Positions 25,497 to 35,774 of a DNA stretch of 64,000 bases are shown piece after piece. Under the pieces are notes generated by a model that worked only from the letters and a program-made list of their open reading frames with translations, was not told the origin of the DNA and searched no databases. The DNA is from Salibacterium qingdaonense (GTDB taxonomy: Bacteria > Bacillota > Bacilli > Bacillales > Marinococcaceae): the NCBI RefSeq assembly GCF_900114715.1, contig NZ_FOTY01000001.1, positions 193,286 through 257,285 of the forward strand. Direction: 5' to 3'. Position numbers and translations under genes: made by a program. Numbering within the stretch: the stretch's first letter is position 1; every line of letters starts with the position of its first letter.

Positions 25497-25522
25497 ATGG
25501 GTATGTAATGGTGTATACCCAT
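25497..25522. promoter_or_regulatory. Palindrome in the aconitase upstream region
   Basis: Arms ATGGGTAT and ATACCCAT, perfect 8-bp inverted repeats, are separated by 10 bases between the divergent aconitase and htpX genes. It may be an operator; the regulator is unknown. Confidence 0.4.
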
Positions 25523-25650
25523 ATTTAAGGAAAATCTAAACAAACCTATCGTTTGGTGAGCCAAAAAGAGAAAGACATGATATAATATGTTACAGTACAG
25601 GAGCATACAATGAACCAGGAACATTATGAAAAACAAGGAGGAAGACGGAT

Positions 25651-26550
25651 TTGGGAAAGCGGATTCTGCTTTTTATCATAACCAACGTTCTGATTATTAC
25701 TACAATCACGATCGTATTCAGTATTCTGGGAATGTTTGGTATTCATATACCGAGTATAAGTGCGACAGCTTCGGGTCAGTTGAACTACGGCCCGCTTCTG
25801 ATATTCAGTGCGGTGATTGGTTTCGGCGGTGCGTTTATATCGCTTGCAATCTCCCGTATTGTCGCCAAGAAATTGATGGGTGTACAGGTTATCGACCCTG
25901 ACACCGCGACCGGTGAGGAAAAGAAACTGGTGGATAAAGTCCACCGCATGGCCCGAAGCGCTGGAATGATGCATATGCCCGAGGTCGGCATATATAATTC
26001 CCGTGAAGTCAATGCCTTTGCAACCGGACCGTCGAAAAAGCGGTCCATTGTGGCGGTATCAAGCGGTCTTTTGCAGACGATGGATGAAGATGCTGTTGAA
26101 GGAGTGCTTGCCCATGAGATGGCGCACGTCGCCAACGGGGATATGGTCACCATGACGCTGCTTCAGGGTGTGGTGAACACCTTCGTCGTATTCCTTTCCA
26201 GAATTGTCGCATCTATTGTTTCGCGTTTCGTTCAGAACGAAGGGATGCGGCTGGTGGTTCATATCGCGGCTATTTTTGTCTTTCAGATTCTTTTTTCGAT
26301 ACTTGGAAGTATCGTCGTCAACGCCTATTCGCGGTACAGAGAATATCACGCCGATAAAGGCGGAGCCGATTTTGCCGGCAAAGATAAAATGAAACATGCC
26401 CTGCAGGCACTTCAGTCCCGTGCCGACATGGTGGATGACAGCCAGACATCGATGCAGACACTGAAAATTAATAACAAACCGACGTTGATGAAACTGTTTT
26501 CTTCCCATCCGCCTTTGGATGAGCGGATCCGGCGTCTGGAAGAAAAATAA
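25651..26550 (+). CDS. htpX: Membrane zinc metalloprotease HtpX
   Basis: A 299-residue membrane M48B protease for quality control of membrane proteins. There are two N-terminal transmembrane helices and two more in the C-terminal half; the zinc motif HEMAH is at 155-159, with the third ligand Glu231 in RYREYHAD. The start is TTG 25651 with AAGGAGGAAG upstream; [16 protein letters not shown] is the usual HtpX N-terminus. A -10-like TATAAT lies at 25581-25586. It is divergent from the aconitase gene. Confidence 0.93.
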   Translation: MGKRILLFIITNVLIITTITIVFSILGMFGIHIPSISATASGQLNYGPLLIFSAVIGFGGAFISLAISRIVAKKLMGVQVIDPDTATGEEKKLVDKVHRMARSAGMMHMPEVGIYNSREVNAFATGPSKKRSIVAVSSGLLQTMDEDAVEGVLAHEMAHVANGDMVTMTLLQGVVNTFVVFLSRIVASIVSRFVQNEGMRLVVHIAAIFVFQILFSILGSIVVNAYSRYREYHADKGGADFAGKDKMKHALQALQSRADMVDDSQTSMQTLKINNKPTLMKLFSSHPPLDERIRRLEEK

Positions 26551-26650
26551 AACCTCCTATACCACGCCTGTTGATTTATCATATAAAGGAATGGGAAAGG
26601 ATTCTATGAGGAGAGTGCATCTGTGATCAAAGCATGTATCCCCTTTTCTT

Positions 26651-26778
26651 TTTCGTTGGACGGAGCCGTCTGCCCGACTCCAGCGGGAGAAGCGTCAGCC
26701 GAAGATCACCGGGTGATTTTCCCGGTAGCTGAGGCGACGCCCGCGGAAAGCGGGCAGGAAAGGGGGAGTCCAACGAAA
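26651..26778. repeat. 128-bp intergenic element with perfect 11-bp inverted ends
   Basis: The left end TTTCGTTGGAC (26651-26661) and right end GTCCAACGAAA (26768-26778) are perfect inverted repeats. The interior is GC-rich and self-complementary (CTGCCCG.. with CGGGCAG, TCAGC with GCTGA, ACCGGG with CCCGGT), so the RNA would fold into a long hairpin. It resembles repetitive elements scattered between genes in alkaliphilic Bacillus genomes. It occupies the middle of the 397-base gap between htpX and rarD; ORFs across it are not credible. Confidence 0.75.
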
Positions 26779-26947
26779 CGCTTCCTATATTTAGATAATA
26801 AACAGCCGTGCTCCTATACAGAAATGTTTTCGTACCATCCCTATTACCCGGATGCCGTTCAGGCGCCGGGTTTTTTATTCGCGCCGGCGGGGCCGGATGT
26901 TTTATACTGATAGTGGAAAAAGAGAAAATGGAATGGAGGGGAAGCAG

Positions 26948-27868
26948 GTGGGAGAAACACAGCAGGGATTCGGCGTTTTGGCAGCAGTATGCGCATATTT
27001 ACTATGGGGCTTTCTGCCGTTGTACTGGAAACTGCTCGGCGGTGTTCCGGCTTCTGATATTCTCGCTCATCGTATTGTATGGTCGCTTGTCTTCATGCTG
27101 GCTGTCATTCTTGTCACCGGTATGTTCAAAGGGGTGTGGCGGGAAATAAAGAACACGTTCTCTTCGAAAAAAACCGCGCTCGCGATTACTGCTGCATCCA
27201 TATTAATCAGTGTGAACTGGTTTATTTTTATTTTTGCAGTGAACAGCGACCGCGTGATTGAAGCGAGTCTTGGCTATTATATTAATCCATTAATCAACGT
27301 TACTTTGGCTGCTGTTCTTCTGAAAGAAAAGCTGTCAAAAGCAGAGACGGCCGCATTTGGGCTCGCTGCGGCCGGCGTGGTGATGCTGACGGTTTATTAC
27401 GGCTATGTTCCCTGGGCGGCGCTGGGGCTGGCGCTGAGCTTTGGTTTTTACGGGTTGATTAAAAAAATCACCCCCGTCGGCGCATGGGCCGGTCTTACTA
27501 TTGAAACGATGCTGATGACCCCGTTTGCGCTGCTTTTTTTAGTGATATGGAAGGATAATAGCGGGGGCTTCTCTTCGTATGCCGGTTCGGATATTTTACT
27601 GCTTATGGGAGCAGGAGCGGCGACAGCTGTTCCGCTTTTATTGTTTGCAGCCGGTGCGAAACGTATCACATTCTCGTTGATGGGGTTTCTGCAATACGGG
27701 GCGCCGACCATCATGCTTCTTCTCGGCGTATTTTTGTTTGAGGAACCGTTCAGCCATCAACAACTGATTTCATTTCTTATTGTATGGGCCGGTCTTATTC
27801 TTTTTACGTGGTCCCGTGCCGGTACCGCCCGTCGGAATCGAAAACCGTCGGTAAAAAAAGCAAAATAG
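26948..27868 (+). CDS. rarD: RarD-type EamA-family transporter
   Basis: A 306-residue protein with ten hydrophobic segments (two EamA halves). The N-terminal GVLAAVCAYLLWGFLPLYWKLL and SDILAHRIVWSL are the RarD signature. GTG 26948 is preferred because GGAGGGG lies about 8 bases upstream; ATG 26933 has no ribosome site and longer versions read into intergenic repeat. RarD proteins are putative exporters; the substrate is unknown. Confidence 0.86.
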   Translation: MGETQQGFGVLAAVCAYLLWGFLPLYWKLLGGVPASDILAHRIVWSLVFMLAVILVTGMFKGVWREIKNTFSSKKTALAITAASILISVNWFIFIFAVNSDRVIEASLGYYINPLINVTLAAVLLKEKLSKAETAAFGLAAAGVVMLTVYYGYVPWAALGLALSFGFYGLIKKITPVGAWAGLTIETMLMTPFALLFLVIWKDNSGGFSSYAGSDILLLMGAGAATAVPLLLFAAGAKRITFSLMGFLQYGAPTIMLLLGVFLFEEPFSHQQLISFLIVWAGLILFTWSRAGTARRNRKPSVKKAK

Positions 27869-27877
27869 ATGATGTGG

Positions 27878-27910
27878 GACTTCCCTGCTGCAGGAAGTCT
27901 CTTTCTGTTA
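27878..27910 (+). terminator. Terminator after rarD
   Basis: Stem GACTTCC / GGAAGTC with an 8-base loop, then TCTTTCTGTT. Confidence 0.55.
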
Positions 27911-28013
27911 GGAGGTATATCCCAATATTTATAGATGAAAGAGTGGACGTAAAAAGGGAGAAACCCCTTGAAAACGGCATCATTGAACGTTTTATGACTA
28001 ATTTGTGTTGATT

Positions 28014-28042
28014 TTGAAACATTCCCGTGAGATTTATATGAC
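28014..28042 (+). promoter_or_regulatory. Candidate promoter of qoxABCD
   Basis: -35 TTGAAA (28014-28019), 17-base spacer, -10 TATGAC (28037-28042), leaving a leader of about 95 bases. Confidence 0.45.
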
Positions 28043-28142
28043 ATCTAATCGGGTATGTACGCCAAGGGGCAGGAATTTGCTATCATGTAGGAAACATGAT
28101 GAATAAAAACTTGAACGATACTTTAGAAAGGAGAGGAACGCC

Positions 28143-29066
28143 TTGAAAAATAAATGGGGGAAGTACGGCATACTGCTTGCTGTTGCATTTTTGTTGATTC
28201 TGACCGCTGGTTGTTCTGTGCCGGTTCTTGATCCAAAGGGTCCGGTCGGGGAAAGCCAGAAGAATCTTATCGTTTTTTCCATAATCATGATGTCGTTGAT
28301 TGTTATTGTGGTGATGGTCGCGTTAACTTACATGCTGGTTAAGTTCAGGGAGCGTCCCAACCGCAGTGATGAAGACTATGACCCGGAACATGAAGGGAAT
28401 ACGAAACTGGAAATCATATGGACGGTGATTCCACTTATTATTGTGACCGCCCTTTCTATTCCAACGGTGATTACCATTTACCAGCTGGAGGATCCGCCTC
28501 AGTCTTCAAGCGATAAGGAACCATTGGTGGTTCATGCGACGTCGGCCGACTGGAAGTGGTTTTTCAGTTACCCGGAACAAAAAATTGAAACAGTGAACTA
28601 TCTTCATATTCCGACGGACCGGGCGGTTGAATTCAAGCTGTCTTCCGCGGATTCCATGGCCTCTCTATGGATTCCGGCTCTTGGCGGTCAGAAGTATAAT
28701 ATGGCCGGCATGGAAACAACGCTGTATCTCCAGGCTGATGAGGCTGGAACATATGAAGGGAGAAACTCCAACTTTACAGGCACTGGTTTTGCGGAGCAGA
28801 CATTTGATGTTCATGCAGAGCCCGCGGAAGAATTTCAAAACTGGGTGGAAGAAACAAAGCAGAGCGCTCCGGAATTGACCCAGGACCAGTACGATGAACT
28901 GCTTGCGCCTGGCCTGCTGCAGGAGATGGAATTTTCGTCGACGCATCTCGAATACGTGGATCATGGCAGCATGGACGGCAGTGACTATTTGATTCAACGC
29001 CATGGAACAGAAGCATTTGAGGACATTCCTGCTCTTGAAGGCGGAGAAGATGTGGCAAATGATTAA
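28143..29066 (+). CDS. qoxA: Cytochrome aa3 quinol oxidase subunit II
   Basis: A 307-residue lipoprotein subunit of the menaquinol oxidase. The lipobox LTAGC places the lipidated Cys at residue 24; two transmembrane helices follow (about 42-65 and 90-112), then an extracellular cupredoxin domain (SADWKWFFSYPEQ, SLWIPALGGQKYNMAGM). CuA ligands are lacking, as expected for a quinol rather than cytochrome-c oxidase. The start is TTG 28143 with AAAGGAG about 10 bases upstream. It is first of qoxABCD; the acidic C-terminus is longer than the domain needs. Confidence 0.93.
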   Translation: MKNKWGKYGILLAVAFLLILTAGCSVPVLDPKGPVGESQKNLIVFSIIMMSLIVIVVMVALTYMLVKFRERPNRSDEDYDPEHEGNTKLEIIWTVIPLIIVTALSIPTVITIYQLEDPPQSSSDKEPLVVHATSADWKWFFSYPEQKIETVNYLHIPTDRAVEFKLSSADSMASLWIPALGGQKYNMAGMETTLYLQADEAGTYEGRNSNFTGTGFAEQTFDVHAEPAEEFQNWVEETKQSAPELTQDQYDELLAPGLLQEMEFSSTHLEYVDHGSMDGSDYLIQRHGTEAFEDIPALEGGEDVAND

Positions 29067-29099
29067 CAGAGGTATAAAGAAAGCGGGGGAGCAACAGTG

Positions 29100-31046
29100 A
29101 TGGATTTTCTGCTGAATGAGTTCCTGGTAACGGGGGACCCGTTAATTTATGGAGCTATGGTATCCATTGTCCTCGTCTCCATCGCCATAGTATTTGTTCT
29201 GACGTATTTCCGGAAATGGGGATACTTGTGGCGTGAATGGCTGACGACAGTGGATCATAAAAAAATCGGAATCATGTACATTATCGCTGCGATAGCGATG
29301 CTGTTCCGGGGCGGCGTGGATGCGATGCTGATGCGTGCGCAGCTCACCCTTCCGAACACAGAATTCCTGAATTCACAGCACTATAATGAAATATTTACAA
29401 CACATGGCACGATTATGATCATCTTCATGGCCATGCCGTTTCTCATTGGATTAATGAACTTTGTCGTTCCGCTGCAAATCGGTGCGCGGGACGTAGCCTT
29501 TCCGTTTTTGAACGCGGTCAGCTTCTGGTCGTTTGCGTTCGGGGCGATGCTGTTCAACCTTTCCTTTGTTATCGGAGGTTCGCCTGATGCAGGGTGGACA
29601 AACTATGCACCTCTTGCCGGGCCGAACTTGAACCCAGGGCCCAATATCAACTATTACCTGCTCGGTCTGCAGATATCGGGTATCGGGACCCTTGCGACCG
29701 GAATTAACTTTATGGTAACTATCTTGAAGATGCGGGCTCCCGGCATGAAATTGATGCGGATGCCGATTTTCACGTGGTCATCGTTAATCACTTCTTTTAT
29801 CATTACCTTTGCTTTTCCGATTCTTACGGTGGCACTGGCATTGATGACGATTGACCGTATTTTCGGTTCGCAGTTCTTCACGCTGACCGGTGAAGGAATG
29901 CCGATGATGTGGGCCAATCTTTTCTGGCTCTGGGGCCACCCGGAAGTGTATATCGTTATACTGCCGGCGTTCGGTATTTTCTCGGAAGTTATTTCGACGT
30001 TTGCCCGGAAGCAGCTGTTTGGTTACAAAGCCATGGTCTGGTCGATGCTTATCATTGCCGGACTCAGTTTCCTTGTATGGGTGCACCACTTCTTCACCAT
30101 GGGAGCCGGTGCGGGTGTGAACTCCGTCTTCTCGGTAACAACCATGCTGATATCTGTGCCTACCGGGGTGAAGATATTCAACTGGCTTGGCACGATGTAT
30201 AAAGGAAAGATACGGTTTGATACACCGATGCTCTGGTCTATCGGCTTTATTCCGTGTTTTGTATTGGGTGGTGTGACCGGTGTTATGCTTGCGATGGCAG
30301 CAGCGGACTATCAGTATCATAATACGTACTTCCTTGTAGCACACTTTCATAACGTGCTGATTGCCGGAACGGTATTCGGCTGTTTTGCCGGCCTTACCTT
30401 CTGGTATCCGAAAATGTTCGGTCATAAGATGAACGAAAAACTGGGTAAAATCAGTTTCTGGTTCTTTGTCATCGGATTTAATGTCTGCTTTCTGCCGATG
30501 TATTTCCTCGGTTTCATGGGAATGCCGCGGCGGACATACTCGATAGAACCGGAATGGATGCCGCTCAACGTCATCTCTACTATTGGCGCGGTACTGATGG
30601 CTGTTGGCTTTCTCGTATTTGTGTATAACATTTACTACAGTTTCCGATACAGCGAGCGCGAAAAAACCGGGGATACCTGGGACGGCCGTGCGCTGGAATG
30701 GGCGACTACCACACCGGTACCGTTCTACAACTTTGCCACCGTTCCTGAAATAACAGGACCGGAAGCTTTCTGGAAAATGAAGCAGGAAGGCGGCACAACG
30801 TATGACAAAGAGAACCTCGAACCTATTCATATGCCGAGTGATTCCGGTGTGCCGTTTATTATGTCGGCGTTTATGTTCGTAGCCGGGTTTGGTCTCGTCT
30901 GGGAATGGATGTTCATGGCGATTGCCGGATTGATCGGTATTCTTGCCTGCATGGTCGTACGCTCGTTCGATTACGATCACGGTTTTCATGTGTCGGTGGA
31001 AGAAATTAAAGAAACAGAAGAAAAAGCAAGGGAGGGAGAAAAATGA
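29100..31046 (+). CDS. qoxB: Cytochrome aa3 quinol oxidase subunit I
   Basis: A 648-residue catalytic subunit with about 14 transmembrane helices. Heme and CuB ligands are visible: THGTIMIIF (heme a), [15 protein letters not shown] (His-Tyr pair of CuB), VHHFFTMG (two CuB His) and HFHNVLIAG (heme a and a3). The HPEVYI motif marks a proton-pumping heme-copper oxidase. GTG 29097 immediately precedes ATG 29100 and either could start; GGGGGAG is upstream. The 3' end overlaps qoxC by 4 bases (ATGA). Confidence 0.95.
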   Translation: MDFLLNEFLVTGDPLIYGAMVSIVLVSIAIVFVLTYFRKWGYLWREWLTTVDHKKIGIMYIIAAIAMLFRGGVDAMLMRAQLTLPNTEFLNSQHYNEIFTTHGTIMIIFMAMPFLIGLMNFVVPLQIGARDVAFPFLNAVSFWSFAFGAMLFNLSFVIGGSPDAGWTNYAPLAGPNLNPGPNINYYLLGLQISGIGTLATGINFMVTILKMRAPGMKLMRMPIFTWSSLITSFIITFAFPILTVALALMTIDRIFGSQFFTLTGEGMPMMWANLFWLWGHPEVYIVILPAFGIFSEVISTFARKQLFGYKAMVWSMLIIAGLSFLVWVHHFFTMGAGAGVNSVFSVTTMLISVPTGVKIFNWLGTMYKGKIRFDTPMLWSIGFIPCFVLGGVTGVMLAMAAADYQYHNTYFLVAHFHNVLIAGTVFGCFAGLTFWYPKMFGHKMNEKLGKISFWFFVIGFNVCFLPMYFLGFMGMPRRTYSIEPEWMPLNVISTIGAVLMAVGFLVFVYNIYYSFRYSEREKTGDTWDGRALEWATTTPVPFYNFATVPEITGPEAFWKMKQEGGTTYDKENLEPIHMPSDSGVPFIMSAFMFVAGFGLVWEWMFMAIAGLIGILACMVVRSFDYDHGFHVSVEEIKETEEKAREGEK

Positions 31047-31651
31047 GCGGCCATTCAGAATTGACGACAGGCCCTCTGGAATACCGATCCCATGAGGATA
31101 GAATGACGGTCCTCGGATTCTGGTTATTCCTCGGGGCGGAAATAGCATTATTTGCAACCCTGTTTGCCACGTATGCGGTGTTGTTCGGGCGGACGGCGGA
31201 TGCCCCTGCGCCGCAGGAACTGTTCGAAATGCCGATGGCACTTACTATGACCTTCCTGCTTTTGACGAGCAGTTTTACCTGCGGCATTGCGATTCATGAA
31301 ATGCGCCGCGGTTCCCTTAAAGGGTTATTGACTTGGCTTATCATTACGCTTGCTCTTGGTCTTGGATTTCTTGGCTTTGAAATTTATGAGTTTGTGCACT
31401 ACGCACATGAAGGGGCGACGCTGCAGTCCAGTGCGTACTGGTCGAGTTTCTTTGTATTAACCGGTACACACGGGGCCCACGTTACACTGGGTATATGCTG
31501 GGCTGTGCTGTTGATCATACAACTCAAAAAGCGTGGATTGAATCAGATGACTGCCCGAAAGACATTTGTTCTCGGCCTGTACTGGCACTTTCTGGACGTT
31601 ATCTGGATTTTCCTCTTCACGAGTGTGTATCTTATAGGGATGGTGGTTTAA
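31043..31651 (+). CDS. qoxC: Quinol oxidase subunit III
   Basis: A 202-residue protein with five transmembrane helices, of the CoxC/QoxC family ([56 protein letters not shown]). Its ATG overlaps the qoxB stop and GGAGGGAG lies just upstream, so the two are translationally coupled. The stop directly abuts qoxD. Confidence 0.94.
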   Translation: MSGHSELTTGPLEYRSHEDRMTVLGFWLFLGAEIALFATLFATYAVLFGRTADAPAPQELFEMPMALTMTFLLLTSSFTCGIAIHEMRRGSLKGLLTWLIITLALGLGFLGFEIYEFVHYAHEGATLQSSAYWSSFFVLTGTHGAHVTLGICWAVLLIIQLKKRGLNQMTARKTFVLGLYWHFLDVIWIFLFTSVYLIGMVV

Positions 31652-32011
31652 ATGAGCGCAGAGAACGAAAAGTTCCCTAAACAGCACATCGTCGGATTTC
31701 TTGGTTCCCTGGTTCTAACCTTGGCAGCAGCCTGGGCTGCGGTAGGCTCCGGCCTTCCAACGATCTGGATTATCGTTTCCATTATGGTGATGGCCGTGGT
31801 GCAGGCTTTCATTCAACTGTTTATGTTTATGCATTTAACCGAAAAGAACGGATCCATACAGGTCGGAAATATGCTGCACGCTTTCTTCATTGCTGCAGTC
31901 ATTATAGCGGGTTCTGTCTGGACGATGTCATTTGGTTTCTCCCACAACCACAGCGATGACGGCGGCGGTGGAGAAGAAATGCAGATGGAAGAACAGGAGC
32001 ATAACCATTAA
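31652..32011 (+). CDS. qoxD: Quinol oxidase subunit IV
   Basis: A 119-residue protein with three transmembrane helices (HIVGFLGSLVLTLAAAWAAV, WIIVSIMVMAVVQAFIQLFMFMHL, a third at about 72-90), typical of QoxD. The tail from about residue 95 is rich in His, Asp and Glu (HNHSDDGGGGEEMQMEEQEH) and looks metal-binding or simply acid-adapted. It ends the qoxABCD operon and starts at the base after the qoxC stop. Confidence 0.93.
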   Translation: MSAENEKFPKQHIVGFLGSLVLTLAAAWAAVGSGLPTIWIIVSIMVMAVVQAFIQLFMFMHLTEKNGSIQVGNMLHAFFIAAVIIAGSVWTMSFGFSHNHSDDGGGGEEMQMEEQEHNH

Positions 32012-32023
32012 TAGATAAAAAAG

Positions 32024-32050
32024 AACCGCCCCCCAAAAGGCGGGCGGTAT
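32024..32050 (+). terminator. First hairpin after qoxD
   Basis: Stem ACCGCCC / GGGCGGT; there is no T-run, so termination here is probably partial. Confidence 0.5.
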
Positions 32051-32061
32051 CTGATACGCAG

Positions 32062-32112
32062 CAAAACGCTTCCGGTTGTCTCACATGACTGCCGGGAGCG
32101 TTTTGTTTTGTT
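32062..32112 (+). terminator. Second hairpin after qoxD, with T-run
   Basis: Stem CAAAACGCTTCCGG / CCGGGAGCGTTTTG (one mismatch) followed by TTTTG. This is the likely main terminator of the qox operon. Confidence 0.75.
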
Positions 32113-32140
32113 ATAAAGCAGAGGATGTATGCTTTTAATA

Positions 32141-32193
32141 CAAAAAATCCGAACGATGGGTCGGTTATGATGCCCCCAAATCGTTCGGATTGT
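32141..32193 (-). terminator. Terminator of the convergent 111-residue membrane protein gene
   Basis: Stem AATCCGAACGAT / ATCGTTCGGATT with a long loop; on the minus strand it is followed by a T-run (the A-run at 32139-32144). It shares its ATCCGAACGA core with the terminator at 9034. Confidence 0.65.
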
Positions 32194-32208
32194 TTATTTC
32201 AATATAGG

Positions 32209-32544
32209 TTACCCGAGACTCTTTCTCCACTTGGCAGACCTTTTGTACCCGCCATTTCTCGTGCTGGACCGGAAGGAGTGGATCCAGTCTTTTTTCTGCA
32301 CTTCTTTAATGGAGCGGATGAGAAACATGATGACAGCAGCATCTGCAAGCAGAAGACTGGCGTAGAATGCAAAGATGGATGTCGGTGCATTCAGTACGGT
32401 AATAGATGTGAAGTGGCTGAAGAAGTAGTCCCACATACCGAGCATCAATGCGAACTGTATGATGGCGACTACCTTTAGGTTACGTTTGGCAAAGTAAAGA
32501 GGGGCTAGTGTCGCAACGAGCATAAACAATATCAATACATCCAT
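32209..32544 (-). CDS. Small membrane protein of unknown function
   Basis: A 111-residue protein with three predicted transmembrane helices (about 1-18, 26-46 and 55-77 counted from the ATG) and a basic C-terminal tail (RSSTRNGGYKRSAKWRKS). Not recognised. ATG 32544 is used, with GAGG 8 bases upstream; a GTG three codons earlier is less likely. It is a single gene between the qox operon and the deoR-like gene. A cre-like sequence (TGAAAGCGTTTTAT on the minus strand, near 32574-32587) lies upstream but misses one conserved base. Confidence 0.7.
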   Translation of the reverse strand: MDVLILFMLVATLAPLYFAKRNLKVVAIIQFALMLGMWDYFFSHFTSITVLNAPTSIFAFYASLLLADAAVIMFLIRSIKEVQKKDWIHSFRSSTRNGGYKRSAKWRKSLG

Positions 32545-32682
32545 GAACAACACCTCATTCCGAATATTATATAAAACGCTTTCAGTTAATTGTTAACTTT
32601 ATTGTAACAAATGATTCACAAAAAAGACACAATGACGTCAAAAAAAATTAAAATTTTATAGAGTTATGGATAAAAGGGTAAA

Positions 32683-32716
32683 AAAAGAGCCGGCTTTAGT
32701 CTTTTAAGAGCCGGCC
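32683..32716 (-). terminator. Terminator of the deoR-like gene
   Basis: On the minus strand the stem GCCGGCT / AGCCGGC spans the stop codon and is followed by TCTTTTTTT. Confidence 0.7.
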
Positions 32717-33625
32717 GGCTGTTTTCTGGTCTGTAATCAGTGTATTGGCGTATCCTCCCCGGAGTGCTCCCCGTACGGCCCGGTATTTCATCTGACCCCC
32801 GGCAACGAGAATGGAGAACTCTTTCTTTTTTAACTCGTGAAGTTCAATGCCGATGGTGCGCTCATTTAATTCTTCGTGGCAGATGTGGCCGTAATCATCA
32901 AAAAAGCGGGAGCATATTTCTCCTGCTGCTTCGTTATCAAGTTTCACCAGTTCATCCTGCGTGAAGTAATCGGTCTGCATCAACACAGAATCAATGGTCG
33001 GTGCTCCTACGCTGAAAATTGCCTTTTGGGCGGTTTTTCCTTTTTGGAGAACACGTTGAATGTGGCGGTCTGTTTCGATCGCATGTTTAACAGAAACATG
33101 ATCAACAATAGCAGGAAGCGGCAGAAGCCAGTTATCGGTCTGAAAGGCGCTGCCGAGCAAATGAATAATTTCTGTTGCATAGGTCTGGTTTCCGGAATGG
33201 CTGGCACCGCCGTTCAACTGTACAATTTCGAGATTGGGAAGGGGACGTGTCTGCATATGTTTCGCGGTCTCATACATTGTTGTTCCCCAGGAGGCCGCCA
33301 GAATGTCATCGTTTTGTACGTGACTGTCGAGAAACGATGCGGCTGCTTCCCCGAGTTTTTCTTTCAATGTATATTCTTTCTCATCTACATGAACAATAAT
33401 AACTTCTTTCAATCCGAACCGATCCCGCAGAGCAGAAGACTGCTGTTCAATTTGTTCGGACGGATCGTGAATGGTGACCTCTACAATGCCTTCCTGTTTG
33501 GCTTTTTTTAATATCCTCGAAACAGTCGGACGTGACATCTCCAGTTTTTTGGCAATCTCCTGCTGGCTGTAGTCATATTCATAATACATGCGCGCGGCAT
33601 CGATCATTTTTGAAAGCTGATCCAT
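32696..33625 (-). CDS. SorC/DeoR-type sugar-binding transcriptional regulator
   Basis: A 309-residue SorC-family regulator. The N-terminal HTH (MIDAARMYYEYDYSQQEIAKKLEMSRPTVSRILKKAK, split by family convention into helix 1 and the YSQQEIA recognition region) is followed by a sugar-phosphate-binding domain with SWGTTMYETA, VQLNGG and GEICSRFFDDYGHICH. It strongly resembles B. subtilis DeoR, the deoxyribonucleoside regulator, and CggR-like proteins. ATG 33625 has GGGGGAAG upstream. It lies downstream of transketolase behind a terminator; its target may be pentose or deoxyribose genes elsewhere or tkt itself. Confidence 0.83.
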   Translation of the reverse strand: MDQLSKMIDAARMYYEYDYSQQEIAKKLEMSRPTVSRILKKAKQEGIVEVTIHDPSEQIEQQSSALRDRFGLKEVIIVHVDEKEYTLKEKLGEAAASFLDSHVQNDDILAASWGTTMYETAKHMQTRPLPNLEIVQLNGGASHSGNQTYATEIIHLLGSAFQTDNWLLPLPAIVDHVSVKHAIETDRHIQRVLQKGKTAQKAIFSVGAPTIDSVLMQTDYFTQDELVKLDNEAAGEICSRFFDDYGHICHEELNERTIGIELHELKKKEFSILVAGGQMKYRAVRGALRGGYANTLITDQKTAGRLLKD

Positions 33626-33693
33626 TTTTCTTCCCCCTGCGTACCTGACTGCATCTTTCATTTTAATAAAAGTGAAACGAAAAATATATAGAA

Positions 33694-33720
33694 ATCCGGA
33701 AGAGAGCACCTCTTCCGGAT
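33694..33720 (-). terminator. Terminator after tkt
   Basis: Stem ATCCGGAAGAG / CTCTTCCGGAT with a 5-base loop, followed on the minus strand by a T/A-rich tail containing TTTTTC. It separates tkt from the deoR-like gene. Confidence 0.75.
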
Positions 33721-33731
33721 CATGTCATGTG

Positions 33732-35738
33732 TTAAAGCAGTGCTTTTAATTTGGAAGCTACGTTTTCCGGGGTGAATCCGTACTGTTTGACGACTTCCGG
33801 TCCTGCAGCGGAAGCACCGAATGTTTCGATGCCAAAGGCAGCACCTTCTTCTCCGGTGTAGCGTTCCCAACCGAACGGGGAAGCCATTTCGACTGCCAGC
33901 CGGGCTTTCACCTCAGGAGGGATAACTTGACGGCGGTAGGATGAATCCTGCTGATCAAATTTATCCCAGCTCGGCATGCTGACGACACGAACAGCAATAT
34001 TCTCCTGTTCGAGAAGTTTCTGAGCTTCAACCGCCAGCGACACTTCCGAACCGCTCGCCAGAAGCAGTGCATCGGGATCTTTGTTTGAATCACTGACGAC
34101 ATAAGCCCCGCGTCTCACGCCTTCTTCGGCTTTCTCTGCCGTTCCGGGCAGCACAGGCAGGTTTTGTCTCGTCAATACGAGAGCTGTCGGATGGTCTTTG
34201 GTTTCCAATGCTTGTTTCCACGCCGCCCGGGTTTCATTTCCGTCAGCGGGACGGATGACCGAAATTCCTGGAATAGCACGCATCGAAGGAAGTTGTTCGA
34301 TCGGCTCATGCGTCGGACCGTCTTCGCCGACAGCTATGCTGTCATGGGTGAACACATAATTAACCGGCAGTTCCATGATGGAAGCCATCCGGATGGCCGG
34401 ACGGAGGTAATCGGAAAAGACGAAGAAGGTTCCAGCAAACGCCGTCAGTCCACCGTGCAGAGCAATACCGTTCAATGCTGCTGCCATGGCGAATTCGCGT
34501 ACTCCGAACCACACGTTTTTTCCGGTGTAATCAGGAGGCCCGAAATCTTCGGTATCATTGATATGCGTTTTATTGGAGCCGCCGAGGTCAGCAGAGCCGC
34601 CGAAGAACTCAGGCACATTGCGCGCAATCTCCTGAATAACCTCACCTGATACAGCACGACTTGCTTTTGGTTTATCGTCTTCCTGATAAACCGGAAGCGT
34701 GGCGTCCCATTCAGGTGGCAGCTCACCATTTACAGCTCTTTTAAACTGAGCACCTTTTTCCGGATCGTTCTTTTCATACTGTTCAACAAGGGTCTGCCAC
34801 TTTTCATGCTGGGCTTTGCCGGGTTTTTTGATCATGTCGTGAAAACGGCTGTACACTTGGTCCGGAACGAAGAAAGGTTCCTCAAACGGCCAGCCGTAAG
34901 CTTCTTTCGCCAGTTTCACTTCATCTTCGCCAAGAGCGGCTCCGTGGGATGCGGCACTGCCGCTTTTATTCGGCGCGCCGAAACCGATGACCGTCTTGAC
35001 TTCAATAAAGGACGGTTTATCCGTTACGGACTGGGCCTCTTTAATGGCTTTTTCGACAGCCTCCATATCTTCTCCATCCTCGATATACTGTACGTGCCAG
35101 CCATATGCTTCAAAACGCTTCGCCGGGTTCTCTGAAAAAGAACGGTTCAGGTCGCCGTCGAGGGAAATATCGTTGGAATCATAAAGAAGAATCATTTTGC
35201 CAAGCTGCAGATGACCGGCGAGAGAAGCAGCTTCGGCACTGACACCTTCCATTAAATCCCCGTCGCCGCAGATGGCATAGGTATAATGATCAATCAGCTC
35301 TGTTTTGTCGTCATTGTACAAGGATGCAAGCTTTCGTTCGGCCATGGCCATACCGACCGCCATCGCAACTCCCTGACCGAGCGGACCGGTGGTGGCGTCC
35401 ACTCCCGGTGTATCAGCAGATTCCGGGTGTCCCGGGGTTTTACTTCCCCAGCTTCTGAACTCTTTTAAATCGTCCAGGCTGATATCATACCCGCTTAAAT
35501 GCAGGAGACTGTATAAAAGCATCGATCCGTGACCTGCGGATAGGACGAAACGGTCGCGGTTGATCCAGTCCGGGTTACCGGGATCGGTCTTAAAGAATCT
35601 GCTCCACAGCGTGTACGCCATTGGAGCGGCACCCATCGGCATTCCGGGATGGCCGGACTGTGCATTTTCCACTGCGTCCATGGAAAGCGTCCGAATCGTC
35701 TGTACGGCCAGTTTATCTTCTTCTGTAAAATGTGACAA
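33732..35738 (-). CDS. tkt: Transketolase
   Basis: A 668-residue thiamine-diphosphate enzyme of the pentose phosphate pathway that transfers two-carbon units between sugar phosphates. The ThDP motif GDGDLMEG (with NDISLDG), the pyrimidine-domain [16 protein letters not shown], and [20 protein letters not shown] are all present. The start is TTG (MSHFTEEDK), with GGAGG 8 bases upstream. It lies 36 bases downstream of the PFK-like gene and is probably co-transcribed with it. Confidence 0.95.
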   Translation of the reverse strand: MSHFTEEDKLAVQTIRTLSMDAVENAQSGHPGMPMGAAPMAYTLWSRFFKTDPGNPDWINRDRFVLSAGHGSMLLYSLLHLSGYDISLDDLKEFRSWGSKTPGHPESADTPGVDATTGPLGQGVAMAVGMAMAERKLASLYNDDKTELIDHYTYAICGDGDLMEGVSAEAASLAGHLQLGKMILLYDSNDISLDGDLNRSFSENPAKRFEAYGWHVQYIEDGEDMEAVEKAIKEAQSVTDKPSFIEVKTVIGFGAPNKSGSAASHGAALGEDEVKLAKEAYGWPFEEPFFVPDQVYSRFHDMIKKPGKAQHEKWQTLVEQYEKNDPEKGAQFKRAVNGELPPEWDATLPVYQEDDKPKASRAVSGEVIQEIARNVPEFFGGSADLGGSNKTHINDTEDFGPPDYTGKNVWFGVREFAMAAALNGIALHGGLTAFAGTFFVFSDYLRPAIRMASIMELPVNYVFTHDSIAVGEDGPTHEPIEQLPSMRAIPGISVIRPADGNETRAAWKQALETKDHPTALVLTRQNLPVLPGTAEKAEEGVRRGAYVVSDSNKDPDALLLASGSEVSLAVEAQKLLEQENIAVRVVSMPSWDKFDQQDSSYRRQVIPPEVKARLAVEMASPFGWERYTGEEGAAFGIETFGASAAGPEVVKQYGFTPENVASKLKALL

Positions 35739-35774
35739 AGTTATGTCCTCCTTCTATTATGCTTCAGGCATGTT

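Noticed and set aside
26623-26910. 95-codon ORF downstream of htpX
   Set aside because: It runs through the 128-bp inverted-end repeat element, and its peptide reflects that repeat rather than a protein.
29784-31241. 485-codon ORF on the minus strand across qoxB/qoxC
   Set aside because: It is antisense to the strongly conserved quinol oxidase genes; composition (His/Arg-rich) is that of a shadow frame.
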